Below, in pieces: positions 9,829 through 20,038 of a stretch of DNA of 64,000 nucleotides. The notes beneath the pieces are model-generated. The model did not search any database. It was not told the origin of the DNA and worked only from the letters and a program-made list of their open reading frames with translations. How positions within the stretch are numbered: the first letter of the stretch is position 1; each line of letters begins with the position of its first letter. A program made the translations under genes and the position numbers. The stretch is from assembly GCA_012295225.1 (NCBI GenBank), contig WMKK01000012.1, positions 62,001 through 126,000 of the forward strand, in the 5' to 3' direction. The stretch is from Ostreococcus mediterraneus. Its lineage: Eukaryota > Chlorophyta > Mamiellophyceae > Mamiellales > Bathycoccaceae.

Positions 9829-9876
9829 CTCTCCTCGGCGTCGCATCGTCGTCGTCGCCGTCGCCGCCGCGCGCAT
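9829..9876 (-). other. PRS: Candidate first exon of the PRPP synthetase gene
   Basis: An ATG at 9876 (minus strand) opens a 16-codon stretch encoding MRAAATATTTMRRRGE, which resembles a short plastid transit peptide. It ends in GAG directly before GTGCGT, a good 5' splice site. Joined in phase 0 to the CAG acceptor at 9508-9510, it gives a continuous 377-residue protein. The intron (9508-9828, 321 bp) would carry GACTGACG about 30 nt before the acceptor, as in the other introns of this window. No transcript evidence is available. Confidence 0.4.
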
Positions 9877-10018
9877 CGTCCGACGCGGCGCATCGTGGCG
9901 CGCGCGTGACGCGTTCGCGCGCGCGATCACCGCGCACATCGCGGACATCGACGACGAACGAGGCGTCGCGCGAGCGAGTGTCGGCGCAGCCGCGTCACGG
10001 CGACGCTCGACGTTGGGG

Positions 10019-10130
10019 TGTGTATGTACCCCATGTATACATACGGAAAACGACCAATCATAACTCTAAATACCATAGAACACCATGTGTATGTACCCAC
10101 TCGATTTGACAAAACGACGAATCATGACTC
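10019..10130. repeat. Imperfect duplicated block in the PRS-GatB intergenic region
   Basis: Two copies of a block of about 46 bp lie at about 10019-10066 and 10086-10130. Each begins with the identical 13-mer TGTGTATGTACCC and ends in a 20-mer of the form AAAACGACSAATCATRACTC (18 of 20 identical). The first copy also has the palindrome ATGTATACAT and a CCAAT sequence. The middle parts differ. The block lies about 120-230 bp upstream of the GatB ATG and could be a regulatory element. The remaining sequence between 9877 and 10245 is GC-rich and shows no convincing gene. Confidence 0.6.
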
Positions 10131-10245
10131 GTCAAGCTACACACACGTCCGCACCGAGGCGAGGGAAAACCTCAACCGACGACGGCGGTGCGCGCGACGC
10201 GTCGGCGGCAGTGCGCGCGCGCGTCGGTCTCAGTCGCGGCGGAAC

Positions 10246-11973
10246 ATGTCGGCGCGGTGTCGCGCGTCTCCGTGCGCGCCGTCGTCGTCCGCGTCGGTGG
10301 CGGTGGTGTCGGTGCGGCGCGCGCGATGGCGCCGCGCCGCGCGTGGAGGGTGCGGTGCGCGCGGGCGCGTGGATGGGTTCGGTGGGCGCGGTGGCGCGCG
10401 CGCGGGACGCGGGCGCGTGATGACGATGTCGTCGTCGTCGTCGTCGTCGTCGTCTCGCGTGATGCTCGCGGACGATGATGGGGCGCTGACGATCGAGGTG
10501 ACGCCAGAGACGACGTTTGAGGCGGTGATTGGCATCGAAACGCACGTGCAGTTGAACTCAAAGACGAAGGCGTTTTGTCGATGCGCATACGCGTACGGCG
10601 CCGAACCGAATACGAGAATTTGCCCAGTGTGTATGGGGTTTCCTGGGACGTTGCCGGTGCTTAATTCGGCGGTGGTGAAGAAGGGCATCGCGATTGGTAC
10701 GGCGTTGAACGCGAAGATTCGTCGAACGTCAAAGTTTGATAGAAAGCAGTACTTTTATCCAGATTTACCGAAAGGATATCAGATTTCGCAGTTTGACGAG
10801 CCGTTGTGTTACGATGGAGTGATTGATGTGGTATTACCCGTGGAAGATGGCGGTGGGGTGAAGCGCGTGGGCATCACGCGCGCGCATTTGGAGGAGGATG
10901 CGGGCAAGCTCACGCACGCCGTCGGCGAAGATGGGAAGAAGTACTCCTACGCGGATTTCAATCGCGCGGGTGTGGCGCTGTTAGAGATTGTCACTGAGCC
11001 GGATTTGCGCACCGGACGCGAAGTCGCGGCGTACGGTGCAGAGTTAAGACGAATTGTGCGATTTTTGGAGGCGTGCGACGGCGACATGTCGCGCGGATCG
11101 ATGCGTAATGACGTCAACGTGAGTATTCGGCCCGTAGGACGTGAGACGTTCGGTACCAAAGTTGAAGTGAAAAACATGAATTCATTCAACGCCATGGCGC
11201 GCGCGATTGACTACGAAATCGCGCGCCAAGAAGAGTTGATTAGGGCTGGAAAGGTGCACGAAATCGTGCAAGAGACGCGCACGTGGGACGAAGGCGCGCA
11301 AAAGACGGTGGCCATGCGTAAGAAAGAAGGCTTGGCTGACTATAGATACTTCCCAGAGCCAGATATACCTCGTTTGAAGCTTTCTGACGCGTTCATTGAA
11401 GAAGTCGTCCGCACGATGCCGGAATTACCGAGCGCGGTGCGCGCGAGGTACGCCGCGCTCGGTTTGCCTCAAGCCGACGTGCAAGTCATCGCCGAAGACA
11501 AGACGTTCGTGGCGTACTTTGACGCTGCGCTCGAATCGCCATCGAAACCAACGCCCAAGCAAGTTGCAAATTGGCTCACGGGTGACATCATGGCGTATTT
11601 AAAAAACTCAAAGATGGACATCGCGCAACTCCCGTTGTCCCCAGCCGATTTGGGTGAATTTTGCGCGTTGATTGATTCCGGCGCCATCAGCGGTAAAATC
11701 GGCAAAGACCTCCTCCCAACGCTCCTCGAACGCGGTGGCAGCGCCAAAACCCTCGTTGACGAGCGTGGGTTGTCCCAAATCTCCAACCCAGACGAAATCA
11801 AAGCCTTGGTCCAGGGCGTGCTCGACGCCAATCCAAACCAACTCGAGCAATACCGAGCGGGCAAAACCAAACTCAAAGGCTTCTTCGTCGGCGCGTGCCT
11901 CAAAGCCAGCGGCGGTCGCGCCAACCCCTCACTCGTGGACGAAATTTTACAACGCGCGTTGGACCAACACTAG
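10246..11973 (+). CDS. GATB: Organellar aspartyl/glutamyl-tRNA(Asn/Gln) amidotransferase subunit B
   Basis: GatB, with GatA and GatC, converts misacylated Glu-tRNA(Gln) to Gln-tRNA(Gln) in chloroplasts and mitochondria. Residues 1 to about 65 are Arg/Ala/Ser rich with almost no acidic residues, so they form a targeting peptide. The conserved core begins at EAVIGIETHVQLNSKTKAFC. Also visible are NTRICPVCMGFPGTLPVLN, RKQYFYPDLPKGYQISQ, HLEEDAGKLTH, EPDLRTGREVAAY, KVEVKNMNSFNAMARAIDYE and YRYFPEPDIPRL, followed by the GatB/YqeY C-terminal domain (NWLTGDIMAYL, FFVGACLKASGGRANPSLV). The 575 residues fit a targeted GatB. The open frame extends upstream to 10018 through the duplicated block; the ATG at 10246 is preferred. 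Confidence 0.95.
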   Translation: MSARCRASPCAPSSSASVAVVSVRRARWRRAARGGCGARGRVDGFGGRGGARAGRGRVMTMSSSSSSSSSRVMLADDDGALTIEVTPETTFEAVIGIETHVQLNSKTKAFCRCAYAYGAEPNTRICPVCMGFPGTLPVLNSAVVKKGIAIGTALNAKIRRTSKFDRKQYFYPDLPKGYQISQFDEPLCYDGVIDVVLPVEDGGGVKRVGITRAHLEEDAGKLTHAVGEDGKKYSYADFNRAGVALLEIVTEPDLRTGREVAAYGAELRRIVRFLEACDGDMSRGSMRNDVNVSIRPVGRETFGTKVEVKNMNSFNAMARAIDYEIARQEELIRAGKVHEIVQETRTWDEGAQKTVAMRKKEGLADYRYFPEPDIPRLKLSDAFIEEVVRTMPELPSAVRARYAALGLPQADVQVIAEDKTFVAYFDAALESPSKPTPKQVANWLTGDIMAYLKNSKMDIAQLPLSPADLGEFCALIDSGAISGKIGKDLLPTLLERGGSAKTLVDERGLSQISNPDEIKALVQGVLDANPNQLEQYRAGKTKLKGFFVGACLKASGGRANPSLVDEILQRALDQH

Positions 11974-12409
11974 AATCACGCACACGCGACATTTGCAATG
12001 TATACTTTACGTGACCGTCGACCATCCGCGCGCAGCCCTACCCAAGCCACCGTGACGTCACGCGCGTGGCATACGGATCGCCGCGCATCGATCGCCCATC
12101 ACCCGCGCACGCGACCGCCCATCCCCCCCGCGCGCGCGCTTAAAAATTACAATAAATTACAACCACTAGTCTTCGCGCGCGTTCGCCCCAGTGTAACCCG
12201 TCGCGCGCGCGTTTGCGTCGACAATGCGTGACAATCCGATCGCGTGTGGCCGCGATCCGACGACGCGGCGTGAAGATTATCCACAACCGCCACACTGTAC
12301 GCGTCATACCGTCGCGCGTTCGTGACGGCCCGACACCCGGCGCGCGCACACGCACGCACACGTCACACACGGGTTTTAATTCACGCGCCCTCCTTCGCAC
12401 GTCGCCGGC
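11974..12409. other. Intergenic region, GatB 3' end to GLDC start
   Basis: A 436-bp space between two same-strand genes. It is CpG-rich, with an AT-rich patch at about 12138-12172 (TTAAAAATTACAATAAATTACAA) and a TGACGTCA-type palindrome near 12052-12060. These could belong to the GLDC promoter, but no site can be assigned. The open frames here are shadows. Confidence 0.5.
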
Positions 12410-15400
12410 ATGTTTCGTCGTCGGTGCGCGGATGTCATTAAAAGCGCGTGCGCGAGGGCCCCTGGGGGATCGTCCGCGCTCGCGCACGAATCGTCGATGA
12501 CGGCGCGTACGTCGCACGTCGGCGCGCCGTCGACGATGACGAATGTTTTGTCTTCGTCCGGTGCGCGCGCGCGCGGGGCGGTGGCGAGCAAGACGCCGGG
12601 TTCGGCGGCGGCGTTCGCGACGCGGGCGAGCGCGCAAGGGGTCATGGCGTCGGCGCGCGCGGCGTTGACGTCCAAGGCGTACGGTGCGCGTAGCGTGAGC
12701 ACGGCGACGATGACGCGATTGGATACGTTTGAACGTCGTCATAACAGTGCGAATGATGCAGAAGTTGCGGAGATGTGCGCGGTGGTTGGGTACCCGAACA
12801 TCGACGCGTTGATCGACGCCACGGTGCCCAAGAACATTCGTTTGAGCAAGATGATGGATTTGGGCAAGTACACCAAGGGGCAAACGGAAACTGAATTCTT
12901 GGACAAGTTCAAGACCATGGCTTCGAAGAACAAGGTGTTTAAGAACTACTTGGGGACGGGTTACCACGGTACGAACGTGCCGACTGTGATTTTGCGAAAC
13001 ATTTTGGAAAATCCGGGGTGGTACACGCAGTATACGCCGTACCAAGCCGAAGCGTCCCAAGGTCGTCTTGAATCTTTGTTGAACTTCCAAACGATGATTA
13101 CGGATTTGACCGGTATGCCGTTGTCCAACTCGTCTTTGTTGGATGAAGGCACCGCGGCGGCTGAAGCGATGACGATGTGCTCGGCGTTGAACCGCGGCAA
13201 GAAGCCCAAGTTTTACGTCTCCAACAAGTGCCACCCGCAAACGATCGAAGTCGTCAAGACTCGCGCGGATGGTTTGGGTTTGGAAGCCATCGTGGGTGAT
13301 GAATCTACGTTTGACTACAACGCCAAGGACGTGTGCGGGGTTTTGGTTCAATACCCGGCGACGGATGGTTCTGTTATCGACTACAAGCCGATCGTGCAGA
13401 AGGCCAAGGCGAGCGGTATCCGCGTCGTCGCCGCCGCTGACTTGTTGTCTCTCACCGTCTTGACCCCGCCGGGTGAATGGGGTGCGGACATCGTCATCGG
13501 TAGCTCCCAGCGCTTCGGTGTGCCCATGGGTTACGGTGGCCCGCACGCCGCTTTCTTGGCCACCACGGATGACTGCAAGCGTTTGATGCCGGGCCGCATC
13601 ATCGGTATCTCCATCGATGCTGAAGGCGCGCCGGCTTTGCGTATGGCTATGCAAACGCGCGAGCAACACATTCGCCGTGATAAGGCGACGTCCAACATTT
13701 GCACCGCGCAAGCGTTGTTGGCGAACATGGCTGCCATGTACGGTATTTACCACGGCCCTGAAGGCTTGAAGGCGATCGCCACCAAGGCGCACAACTTTGC
13801 CGCTGTCTTTGCCGCCGGTTGCGAAAAGCTTGGCTACAAGAACACCACGCCGGAGTTCTTCGATACCATCACGTTGAAGTGCCCGAAGGGCTCCGACGCG
13901 ATCGTTAAGGCGTGCGCCGACGCTGGCATGAACATTCGCCGCATGGATGCCGACCACGTGTCCTTGGCGTTTGACGAAACCACGGACATTGCCGATGTTG
14001 ACGCTCTTTTCAAGGTTTTCGCCGCCGGCCAAACCGCGCCGACCGTCGAGCAAATCGCGCCGAGCGTGCAAACCAGCTTCCCGATGGAGCGTAAGTCTGC
14101 TTTCATGACTCACCCGGTTTTCAACGCCTACCACAGCGAGCACGAAATGCTCCGCTACATCAAGCGCTTGGAAGAGAAGGATCTTTCTTTGGTGCACTCT
14201 ATGATTGCTCTCGGTTCTTGTACGATGAAGCTCAACGCGACGACGGAAATGGTTCCGATCACGTGGCCTGAGCTCGCGAACATTCACCCGTTCGCACCCA
14301 AGGAACAAACTCTCGGTTACCAAGAAATGTTCAGAGATCTCGAAGCGCAGCTTTGCGAAATCACTGGCTTTGACGCCATGTCTCTCCAACCGAACTCTGG
14401 TGCGTCTGGCGAGTACGCCGGTTTGATGGCCATCCGTGCCTACCACCAATCTCGCGGTGATTCCCACCGTGACGTGTGTATCATTCCGGTTTCCGCGCAC
14501 GGCACCAACCCGGCGTCCGCGGCGATGTGCGGCATGAAGATTGTCGTCATCGGCACCGACGCCAAGGGTAACATTAACGTTGCCGAGCTCAAGGCTGCCG
14601 CGGAGAAGCACTCCGCCAACTTGGCTGCGTTGATGGTCACCTACCCGTCCACGCACGGTGTGTATGAGGATGATATCAGAGAAATCTGCGACACTATTCA
14701 CGCGCACGGCGGTCAAGTGTACATGGATGGCGCCAACATGAACGCCCAAGTCGGCTTGACGTCCCCGGGTTTCATCGGCGCTGACGTGTGCCACTTGAAC
14801 TTGCACAAGACTTTCTGCATCCCACACGGTGGTGGTGGCCCTGGTATGGGCCCGATCGGTGTCAAGGCGCACTTGGCGCCCTTCATGCCGGATCACCCGT
14901 CCATGAAGGAAGGTGCCGTCCCCGTCGGCGGTGACAAGCCGTTTGGTGTCGTCTCCGCTGCCCCGTACGGGTCTGCGCTCATTTTGCCCATCTCTTACTC
15001 GTACATTGCGATGATGGGTTCCGAAGGCTTGACCAACGCGTCCAAGCGCGCGATTCTCAACGCCAACTACATGTCCAAGCGCTTGGAGGAGTACTACCCG
15101 GTGCTCTTTAGCGGTAAGAATGACACGTGCGCGCACGAATTCATTCTCGACATGCGCCCGATCAAGGATGCCACTGGCGTCGAAGTCGAAGACATCGCCA
15201 AGCGTTTGATGGATTACGGCTTCCACTCGCCGACGATGTCCTGGCCGGTGGCTGGTACGTTGATGATTGAGCCCACCGAGTCTGAGTCCAAGGCTGAGCT
15301 CGACCGATTCTGCAACGCGCTCATCTCCATTCGCGGCGAAATTCGCGACATCGAGACTGGCAAGGCGGATCGCGAGAACAACGTGTTAAAGCATGCGCCG

Positions 15401-15595
15401 CACACGGCCAAGTCTTTGTGCAACTGGGGTGACCGTCCGTACTCTCGCGAGCTCGGAGCGTTCCCCGCGGAGTGGGTCAAGCAACACAAGTTCTGGCCGC
15501 AAACGTCTCGCATCGACAACGTGCATGGTGACCGCAACTTGATTGCCACGCACGTACCGGTCGAACAAATGGAGACCGAGTCCGCGACGGCTTAA
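12410..15595 (+). CDS. GLDC: Glycine dehydrogenase (decarboxylating), P protein, mitochondrial
   Basis: The PLP-dependent P protein of the glycine cleavage system decarboxylates glycine; in algae it is a key photorespiratory enzyme in mitochondria. Residues 1 to about 100 are Ala/Ser/Arg-rich (mitochondrial targeting). The conserved protein begins at [17 protein letters not shown]. Both homologous halves are present: [18 protein letters not shown] and [12 protein letters not shown] in the first, and [18 protein letters not shown] and [14 protein letters not shown] in the second. The PLP Lys lies in [20 protein letters not shown] at about residue 800. It has 1061 residues, typical for eukaryotes. 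Codon choice is strikingly uniform (AAG, AAC, TTC and TTG dominate), more so than in its neighbours, which suggests high expression. Confidence 0.97.
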   Translation: MFRRRCADVIKSACARAPGGSSALAHESSMTARTSHVGAPSTMTNVLSSSGARARGAVASKTPGSAAAFATRASAQGVMASARAALTSKAYGARSVSTATMTRLDTFERRHNSANDAEVAEMCAVVGYPNIDALIDATVPKNIRLSKMMDLGKYTKGQTETEFLDKFKTMASKNKVFKNYLGTGYHGTNVPTVILRNILENPGWYTQYTPYQAEASQGRLESLLNFQTMITDLTGMPLSNSSLLDEGTAAAEAMTMCSALNRGKKPKFYVSNKCHPQTIEVVKTRADGLGLEAIVGDESTFDYNAKDVCGVLVQYPATDGSVIDYKPIVQKAKASGIRVVAAADLLSLTVLTPPGEWGADIVIGSSQRFGVPMGYGGPHAAFLATTDDCKRLMPGRIIGISIDAEGAPALRMAMQTREQHIRRDKATSNICTAQALLANMAAMYGIYHGPEGLKAIATKAHNFAAVFAAGCEKLGYKNTTPEFFDTITLKCPKGSDAIVKACADAGMNIRRMDADHVSLAFDETTDIADVDALFKVFAAGQTAPTVEQIAPSVQTSFPMERKSAFMTHPVFNAYHSEHEMLRYIKRLEEKDLSLVHSMIALGSCTMKLNATTEMVPITWPELANIHPFAPKEQTLGYQEMFRDLEAQLCEITGFDAMSLQPNSGASGEYAGLMAIRAYHQSRGDSHRDVCIIPVSAHGTNPASAAMCGMKIVVIGTDAKGNINVAELKAAAEKHSANLAALMVTYPSTHGVYEDDIREICDTIHAHGGQVYMDGANMNAQVGLTSPGFIGADVCHLNLHKTFCIPHGGGGPGMGPIGVKAHLAPFMPDHPSMKEGAVPVGGDKPFGVVSAAPYGSALILPISYSYIAMMGSEGLTNASKRAILNANYMSKRLEEYYPVLFSGKNDTCAHEFILDMRPIKDATGVEVEDIAKRLMDYGFHSPTMSWPVAGTLMIEPTESESKAELDRFCNALISIRGEIRDIETGKADRENNVLKHAPHTAKSLCNWGDRPYSRELGAFPAEWVKQHKFWPQTSRIDNVHGDRNLIATHVPVEQMETESATA

Positions 15596-15792
15596 TTTAG
15601 GAATTAATCAATGTTCCGCGCGTCGAGTGCGTCTTAGTCGCTCTATGACGCTTCGCGCGAAACTGTTCATCCCCCGCCAAACATCTTCGTGTATTTTTTA
15701 GGTTCACCGAAGTCATGTGTAATTACTGCAAACCGAAATATAATCATGCTCTAATACTAAAATAATTCCTCTATGTGTCTAATGATTCTACG

Positions 15793-16701
15793 CTATGGGT
15801 ATTGCACCGCGCCGCGGCGTCGTTGATTGCGGACAAGCAACGCTTCGGCTTCTTCGTCGACGCCATCGTCGCGTCCGTCAAATTTTGCGTACATCGTGTT
15901 CGCCACCAAAGCCGCGGCCCAGACTACGACGCACAACACCGCAGCGAGTTGTAAATACATAGTCGACATGTCATCACCATCGACACGCGCGCGCTCGTCT
16001 TGTAACCCACCCCGAGCGTACTCGCCCACCGCGCCCGACGCTTCTTCGTACTCGCTCCGCCTTGCGATGCCTTGCGCGTCGTACGACCTCCCAATACCAT
16101 GATCATCATTCACATCATCGTACTCATCCTCATTGCCACGCATATCCATTATCTCACTCCCTTCGCGCGCATCCACCCCCTCGAGATCGTCCTGAAGCGC
16201 TATCGTCGGACAACACGCGTGTCGAGCGCCTCCATCGCGCGGACAACACCCCGCGGCGCTCGCACAACATCCCATATTCAACCCGTCACCATTCGGACAG
16301 CACCCATCGTACGACGGCCCAGTGTACCACACACGCGACCGCGCGCGATTCTCATCCATTGTTCCTCGCTGCGCGGTGCAGCAGGCGAGGTAGACGCCGT
16401 ACGCATCGGTGGTTTCCGAGCTCGGGCAACACCCACCCGTGGCGCAACACCCCAGGATCTCCCCGCCCGCGTCGCCGCCGCCGCCGCCGCCGTTCTCGGG
16501 GAGCGGGCAGCACCCATCGTAGGATGGACCTTCGTACGTGATGACGTCGTACGCGCGCGCGGCGTCTTCGGCGAGGAAGTTGGCGCGCAGGGGCGTCGTC
16601 GCGGGGTTGACTTGAGCGGCGATCGGCGCGGCGCTGACGACGCGCATGACGCTCATGGCGACGGCTGCGGCGATGGCAGCGCCGCGCGAGCGCGGCGGCA
16701 T
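15793..16701 (-). CDS. Secreted/type I membrane protein with Cys-doublet repeats, family not recognised
   Basis: A 302-residue protein. Residues 1 to about 28 look like a signal peptide (AAIAAAVAMSVMRVVSAAPIAA). Two copies of a Cys-rich module follow, at about residues 55-112 and 125-170. Each opens with GPSYDGCCP and then carries further Cys pairs in the order GCCA, GCCP and xACC. Then comes a charged linker, one membrane helix at about residues 248-270 (LQLAAVLCVVVWAAALVANTMYA) and a short cytoplasmic tail. CC doublets recall granulin-like or other disulfide-rich ectodomains, but spacing does not let me assign a family. The topology suggests a cell-surface protein. It is convergent with GLDC. 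Confidence 0.75.
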   Translation of the reverse strand: MPPRSRGAAIAAAVAMSVMRVVSAAPIAAQVNPATTPLRANFLAEDAARAYDVITYEGPSYDGCCPLPENGGGGGGDAGGEILGCCATGGCCPSSETTDAYGVYLACCTAQRGTMDENRARSRVWYTGPSYDGCCPNGDGLNMGCCASAAGCCPRDGGARHACCPTIALQDDLEGVDAREGSEIMDMRGNEDEYDDVNDDHGIGRSYDAQGIARRSEYEEASGAVGEYARGGLQDERARVDGDDMSTMYLQLAAVLCVVVWAAALVANTMYAKFDGRDDGVDEEAEALLVRNQRRRGAVQYP

Positions 16702-16832
16702 TGTTGTTTGATGCCCTGCGTGCGCGCTCGACGAGCGGCGGAGACGCGCGCGCGTCGACGTGTGACGACGCGTATGGACTGGGTGTTGAAGACGTCGTCG
16801 GTTTGTTGTTGGTGTTAAAATAATAACGGGAA

Positions 16833-18377
16833 CTAGTGCGCCTGTGTGGCGGTGGCGAGGCTATCCATGGCGAAAGAGACAATATTACGTTGATGCTGCA
16901 ACGCGGCGAGGGTGATTGAAGACGCGGCAAAGTCGTCGTCGCGAATGACGACGAATGAGTCGTCTTTGGCAGCGTCTGTGGCGGCGTCTTTGGTCGACGT
17001 CGACTTGGCGACAGGTTTCGCCATGCCTTCGTCGCCTTCGTCGCCTTCGTCTTTGGAGAGAGATAAGGAGACTTCATCGGCAAGCGCATCGCGATCCATC
17101 GCGAGCCACGCGTCGATGGCTTGGCGTAAACCTTTGGCTGACCGACGTTTTTGTTCATCCGTCAGCTGCGTTTTACATTCGACGTCGTCTGGAGCGCACG
17201 GGTAATCCGCGTACGCAAATAACTCTTCATCCCCATTCGCCGAGGGTGGAAGCGCCAAACCTTCAGCCTCGAGTGCGATGTAAGCAGTGGTGACGAACCC
17301 GGCGAAGAGTTTTGGGGCGTCGGCGGAGCGACCAAACATCCCGCGACGCGTGCCTTCGACGTCAAATTCCGGAGCTTCCACCGCGCTCGTTATTTCATCC
17401 GCTGAAATGCCGTTCTCAAACGCAGCGAGTGCGGCGGCAACGAATGACTTGTATCCTAATGGGTGCCCTGTGAGCACGGAAAAGAAGCCTACGAGCATTT
17501 CTGCCGCGAGCTCGCGCGCTGGGGTGCGTTCGCGGCGGCACCACGCGAGCGCAACTTGAGCCTGAGACTCACTCTCTACATCGTCCATGCTCGCCGAGAT
17601 GGACTCTGAATCTTCTTCCGCCGCCGTAAGCGCTAACCTAGCGCTCATCAACCCACGTTCAAGCTCGAGCATTTCTCGCGTGAGTAACGTGAGCTTGCAA
17701 TTTGAACGCATCAACGCCTCTCCAGGCGACGGGCTACGGGACGACCCCGCCCCAGCGAAACGTCTCTCCAGCTCCATTCTCTTCAAAGTGTACCCCGCAT
17801 CGGCGCTCTTGTGCGTGGCTTCAATATATTTCAACATCCCTCTCGCCTCCGGGTCAGCTTCTTCCATCAACGCATCGACGTTGACGTCGTTCCCCGCATC
17901 TTCGTTTGCGGTTTCGTCGCTCGCGCCCGCACGACCACCCTTTTCACCCATAAACCGCATCGTCAAGTGCACCATCGCCACCGAGCTCGCAAACGCATCT
18001 TGTTCGCTCATACCTAATCTAATTACGCTCGATAACCCCATCATCGCCGCTTCTATCCGCGCATCTTGTACCGTCGCGCCCAAACGATACGCCTCCGCCG
18101 CGCGCGCAACAAACTCCTGGTGCGCAAACCTCGACCCACGCCTGATGGCTAAAAACGACGGCACGAGCGCGCGTATGGCTCGCGTTCGCCCCACATCCTC
18201 CGCCGTCGTCCCATCGCGCGCGTCACTACTGCTCGCAGCGCTCGATGTCGTCACAATTCTCAGCCGCGCCATCGACGTCGATGGTGTCACCCTTCGCGGC
18301 GCGAGCTCACTCGCGTGCATCGCCCGCATCGTCGCGCGCGATGGTGACATCGTCGCAGACGTCATCGATGCCAACAT
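16833..18377 (-). CDS. Protein of unknown function, probably organelle-targeted
   Basis: A 514-residue protein with no family I recognise. Residues 1-50 are rich in Ser, Thr, Arg and Met and poor in acidic residues, consistent with a transit peptide. The segment from about 65 to 145 (FVARAAEAYRLGATVQDARI and MGLSSVIRLGMSEQDAFASS) looks helical. A charged middle follows, then another helical block at about 300-400 (EMLVGFFSVLTGHPLGYKSF, AAALAAFENGISADEITSAV). The C-terminus has a low-complexity acidic/Lys region and a last hydrophobic segment. The frame is open upstream to 18542, but the ATG at 18377 leaves a 101-bp spacer to the divergent transporter gene. Confidence 0.7.
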   Translation of the reverse strand: MLASMTSATMSPSRATMRAMHASELAPRRVTPSTSMARLRIVTTSSAASSSDARDGTTAEDVGRTRAIRALVPSFLAIRRGSRFAHQEFVARAAEAYRLGATVQDARIEAAMMGLSSVIRLGMSEQDAFASSVAMVHLTMRFMGEKGGRAGASDETANEDAGNDVNVDALMEEADPEARGMLKYIEATHKSADAGYTLKRMELERRFAGAGSSRSPSPGEALMRSNCKLTLLTREMLELERGLMSARLALTAAEEDSESISASMDDVESESQAQVALAWCRRERTPARELAAEMLVGFFSVLTGHPLGYKSFVAAALAAFENGISADEITSAVEAPEFDVEGTRRGMFGRSADAPKLFAGFVTTAYIALEAEGLALPPSANGDEELFAYADYPCAPDDVECKTQLTDEQKRRSAKGLRQAIDAWLAMDRDALADEVSLSLSKDEGDEGDEGMAKPVAKSTSTKDAATDAAKDDSFVVIRDDDFAASSITLAALQHQRNIVSFAMDSLATATQAH

Positions 18378-18478
18378 CCGCGTCGTCGTCGTCGTCGTCG
18401 TCGCACCGGCGCGCGCGATTATGACAACCTGAGTCGGTGCGCACCGTGGATTCGTCACATCTCGCCACGACGCTAAGA

Positions 18479-19921
18479 ATGCGACGATTATTCGCGCAAC
18501 CCGCGGACGAGACGCCGCTGGCGTGGCGCACCGTGGGCGCAATACAGTTGTTCTCGGTCGCGAGCACCGCGGCGACGACGGCGCTGTTCTCCATCGCGTA
18601 CTTTATGGCGAGGCATTTCGACCGCGAGCTGAGCGAACACGCGCTGGCGCTGCGCGCGGGCGTGCTGACGAGCATAAAGCCCGCGGCGAGCGCGGTGTCG
18701 GCGTTCGCATGGGGGGCGATGGGCGATAGGTTCGGGTTCGCGCGCATCATCGCGGTGAGCGGCGCGGCGCACGCGGCGGCGACGGTGGCGTTTGGCTTTA
18801 GCGCATCGTTTGGCGCGGCGTGCGCGCTGCGGGCGGTGCAAGGGTGCGTCGATGGCATGGTTGTGATGCAAAAACCTGCGTTGGCGTTAGTGAGTGACGG
18901 TACAAATGCGGCGAGAGCGTTCGCGACGACTGGGGTGGCGTACGGGACGGCGTCGGCGTTTGCGCCAGCGTTATCCGCGCTTTTAGCCGAACCGTGCACG
19001 TCGTGGGCGAGGTTTCAACGCGACGCGGCGTCGTGTCCGAAGCTTTTGGCGAGGTATCCGTTCTTTTTGTCAAATGTTTGGATACTGGCGTTGGCGCTGC
19101 CCGCGTTGGTGTCGTTTTGGAGGGGTTGGTTGGATGTGGACGACGCGGATGAAGACGTCGTCGTCGAGCTCGAGTTACTTTCGGTGAACGACGACGATAG
19201 TGCTGGTTCTGGCGCCAAGGATGGCGCTAGTAAATGCGTAGAAAATCAAAAGATAGTAGAAAACCAAGACGTGCCGTGGTTTCGAGACGTCAACGTGAAG
19301 ACAGCCATCGCGAGTCAAGTCGGATGTACATTTGTCGTTTTGACTGGCGCGGAAACGACACCGCTGTGGATGGCGACGTCTATTCAGAGCGGTGGACTGG
19401 GATGGACGTCTGTGGATATCGGGTTGTTTGGTACCGTCATGGGATTCACAATTTTATTCTTTCAAATTTTTTTGTTTACGAAGCTCGTGCGACGTTTTGG
19501 CATCGTGACGCTGTTGCCGTTTGCATTGGCGATTAACGCGGTGGTCTTTCCGCTTCACCCAATCGCGCACGAGTTGGCAAAGCGATCGAAATCTTTGGCA
19601 TGGGCCGTTGTCATTATCTTGGGGTTCGCCCGCGGGATGTCCGGTCCGATTATCATGGGTGGGAGCTCGTTGATTCTGAACAACGCGTCGCCTCGCCGCG
19701 CTCTTGGCGCTGTAAACGGATTTAGCGGGACATTTTCAAATGCTGGTCGAGCCATAGCACCTTTACTCGGTGGTGCACTCGTGGCGATGATGGTCAGCAT
19801 GAAACCTAGCACACCGGGACGAACGGTGTGGCCATTTATGGTGATTTCGTTGGGATTTCTATCGTTGACGTTGTATAGTCGCAAATTGTCGCTTGAATTG
19901 AACAAACCGCGCGCGCGGTAA
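18479..19921 (+). CDS. Major facilitator superfamily transporter
   Basis: A polytopic carrier of 480 residues with about 12 hydrophobic segments. The MFS loop 2-3 signature is seen as GAMGDRFGFARIIAVSG at about residue 80, and a second-half motif PRRALGAVNGFSGTFSNAGRA (split here at the 20-residue limit) precedes APLLGGALVAMM, as in drug/ZIFL-type MFS carriers. An acidic cytoplasmic loop between helices 6 and 7 (about residues 220-260) separates the halves. The longer frame begins with GTG at 18437, so the first ATG (18479) is used. Substrate is unknown. Confidence 0.85.
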   Translation: MRRLFAQPADETPLAWRTVGAIQLFSVASTAATTALFSIAYFMARHFDRELSEHALALRAGVLTSIKPAASAVSAFAWGAMGDRFGFARIIAVSGAAHAAATVAFGFSASFGAACALRAVQGCVDGMVVMQKPALALVSDGTNAARAFATTGVAYGTASAFAPALSALLAEPCTSWARFQRDAASCPKLLARYPFFLSNVWILALALPALVSFWRGWLDVDDADEDVVVELELLSVNDDDSAGSGAKDGASKCVENQKIVENQDVPWFRDVNVKTAIASQVGCTFVVLTGAETTPLWMATSIQSGGLGWTSVDIGLFGTVMGFTILFFQIFLFTKLVRRFGIVTLLPFALAINAVVFPLHPIAHELAKRSKSLAWAVVIILGFARGMSGPIIMGGSSLILNNASPRRALGAVNGFSGTFSNAGRAIAPLLGGALVAMMVSMKPSTPGRTVWPFMVISLGFLSLTLYSRKLSLELNKPRAR

Positions 19922-20038
19922 ACTTTCTTCTTTTAGTACAGTACTGTAGTAGATTTCTTGTATTACATTCGCAGTAGCAGCAACACTAGTAAAGTCACAC
20001 GATTGTTTTATACATCACTTCGTTTCGCTCTCGCGTGT

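Noticed and set aside
9312-10109. Plus-strand frames in the PRS 5' region
   Set aside because: Arg/Ser/Pro low-complexity translation, opposite PRS and its proposed intron.
12140-15226. A 1028-codon minus-strand open frame
   Set aside because: It lies wholly opposite GLDC, has His/Arg/Val-rich composition and no domain; it is a product of codon bias in the real gene.
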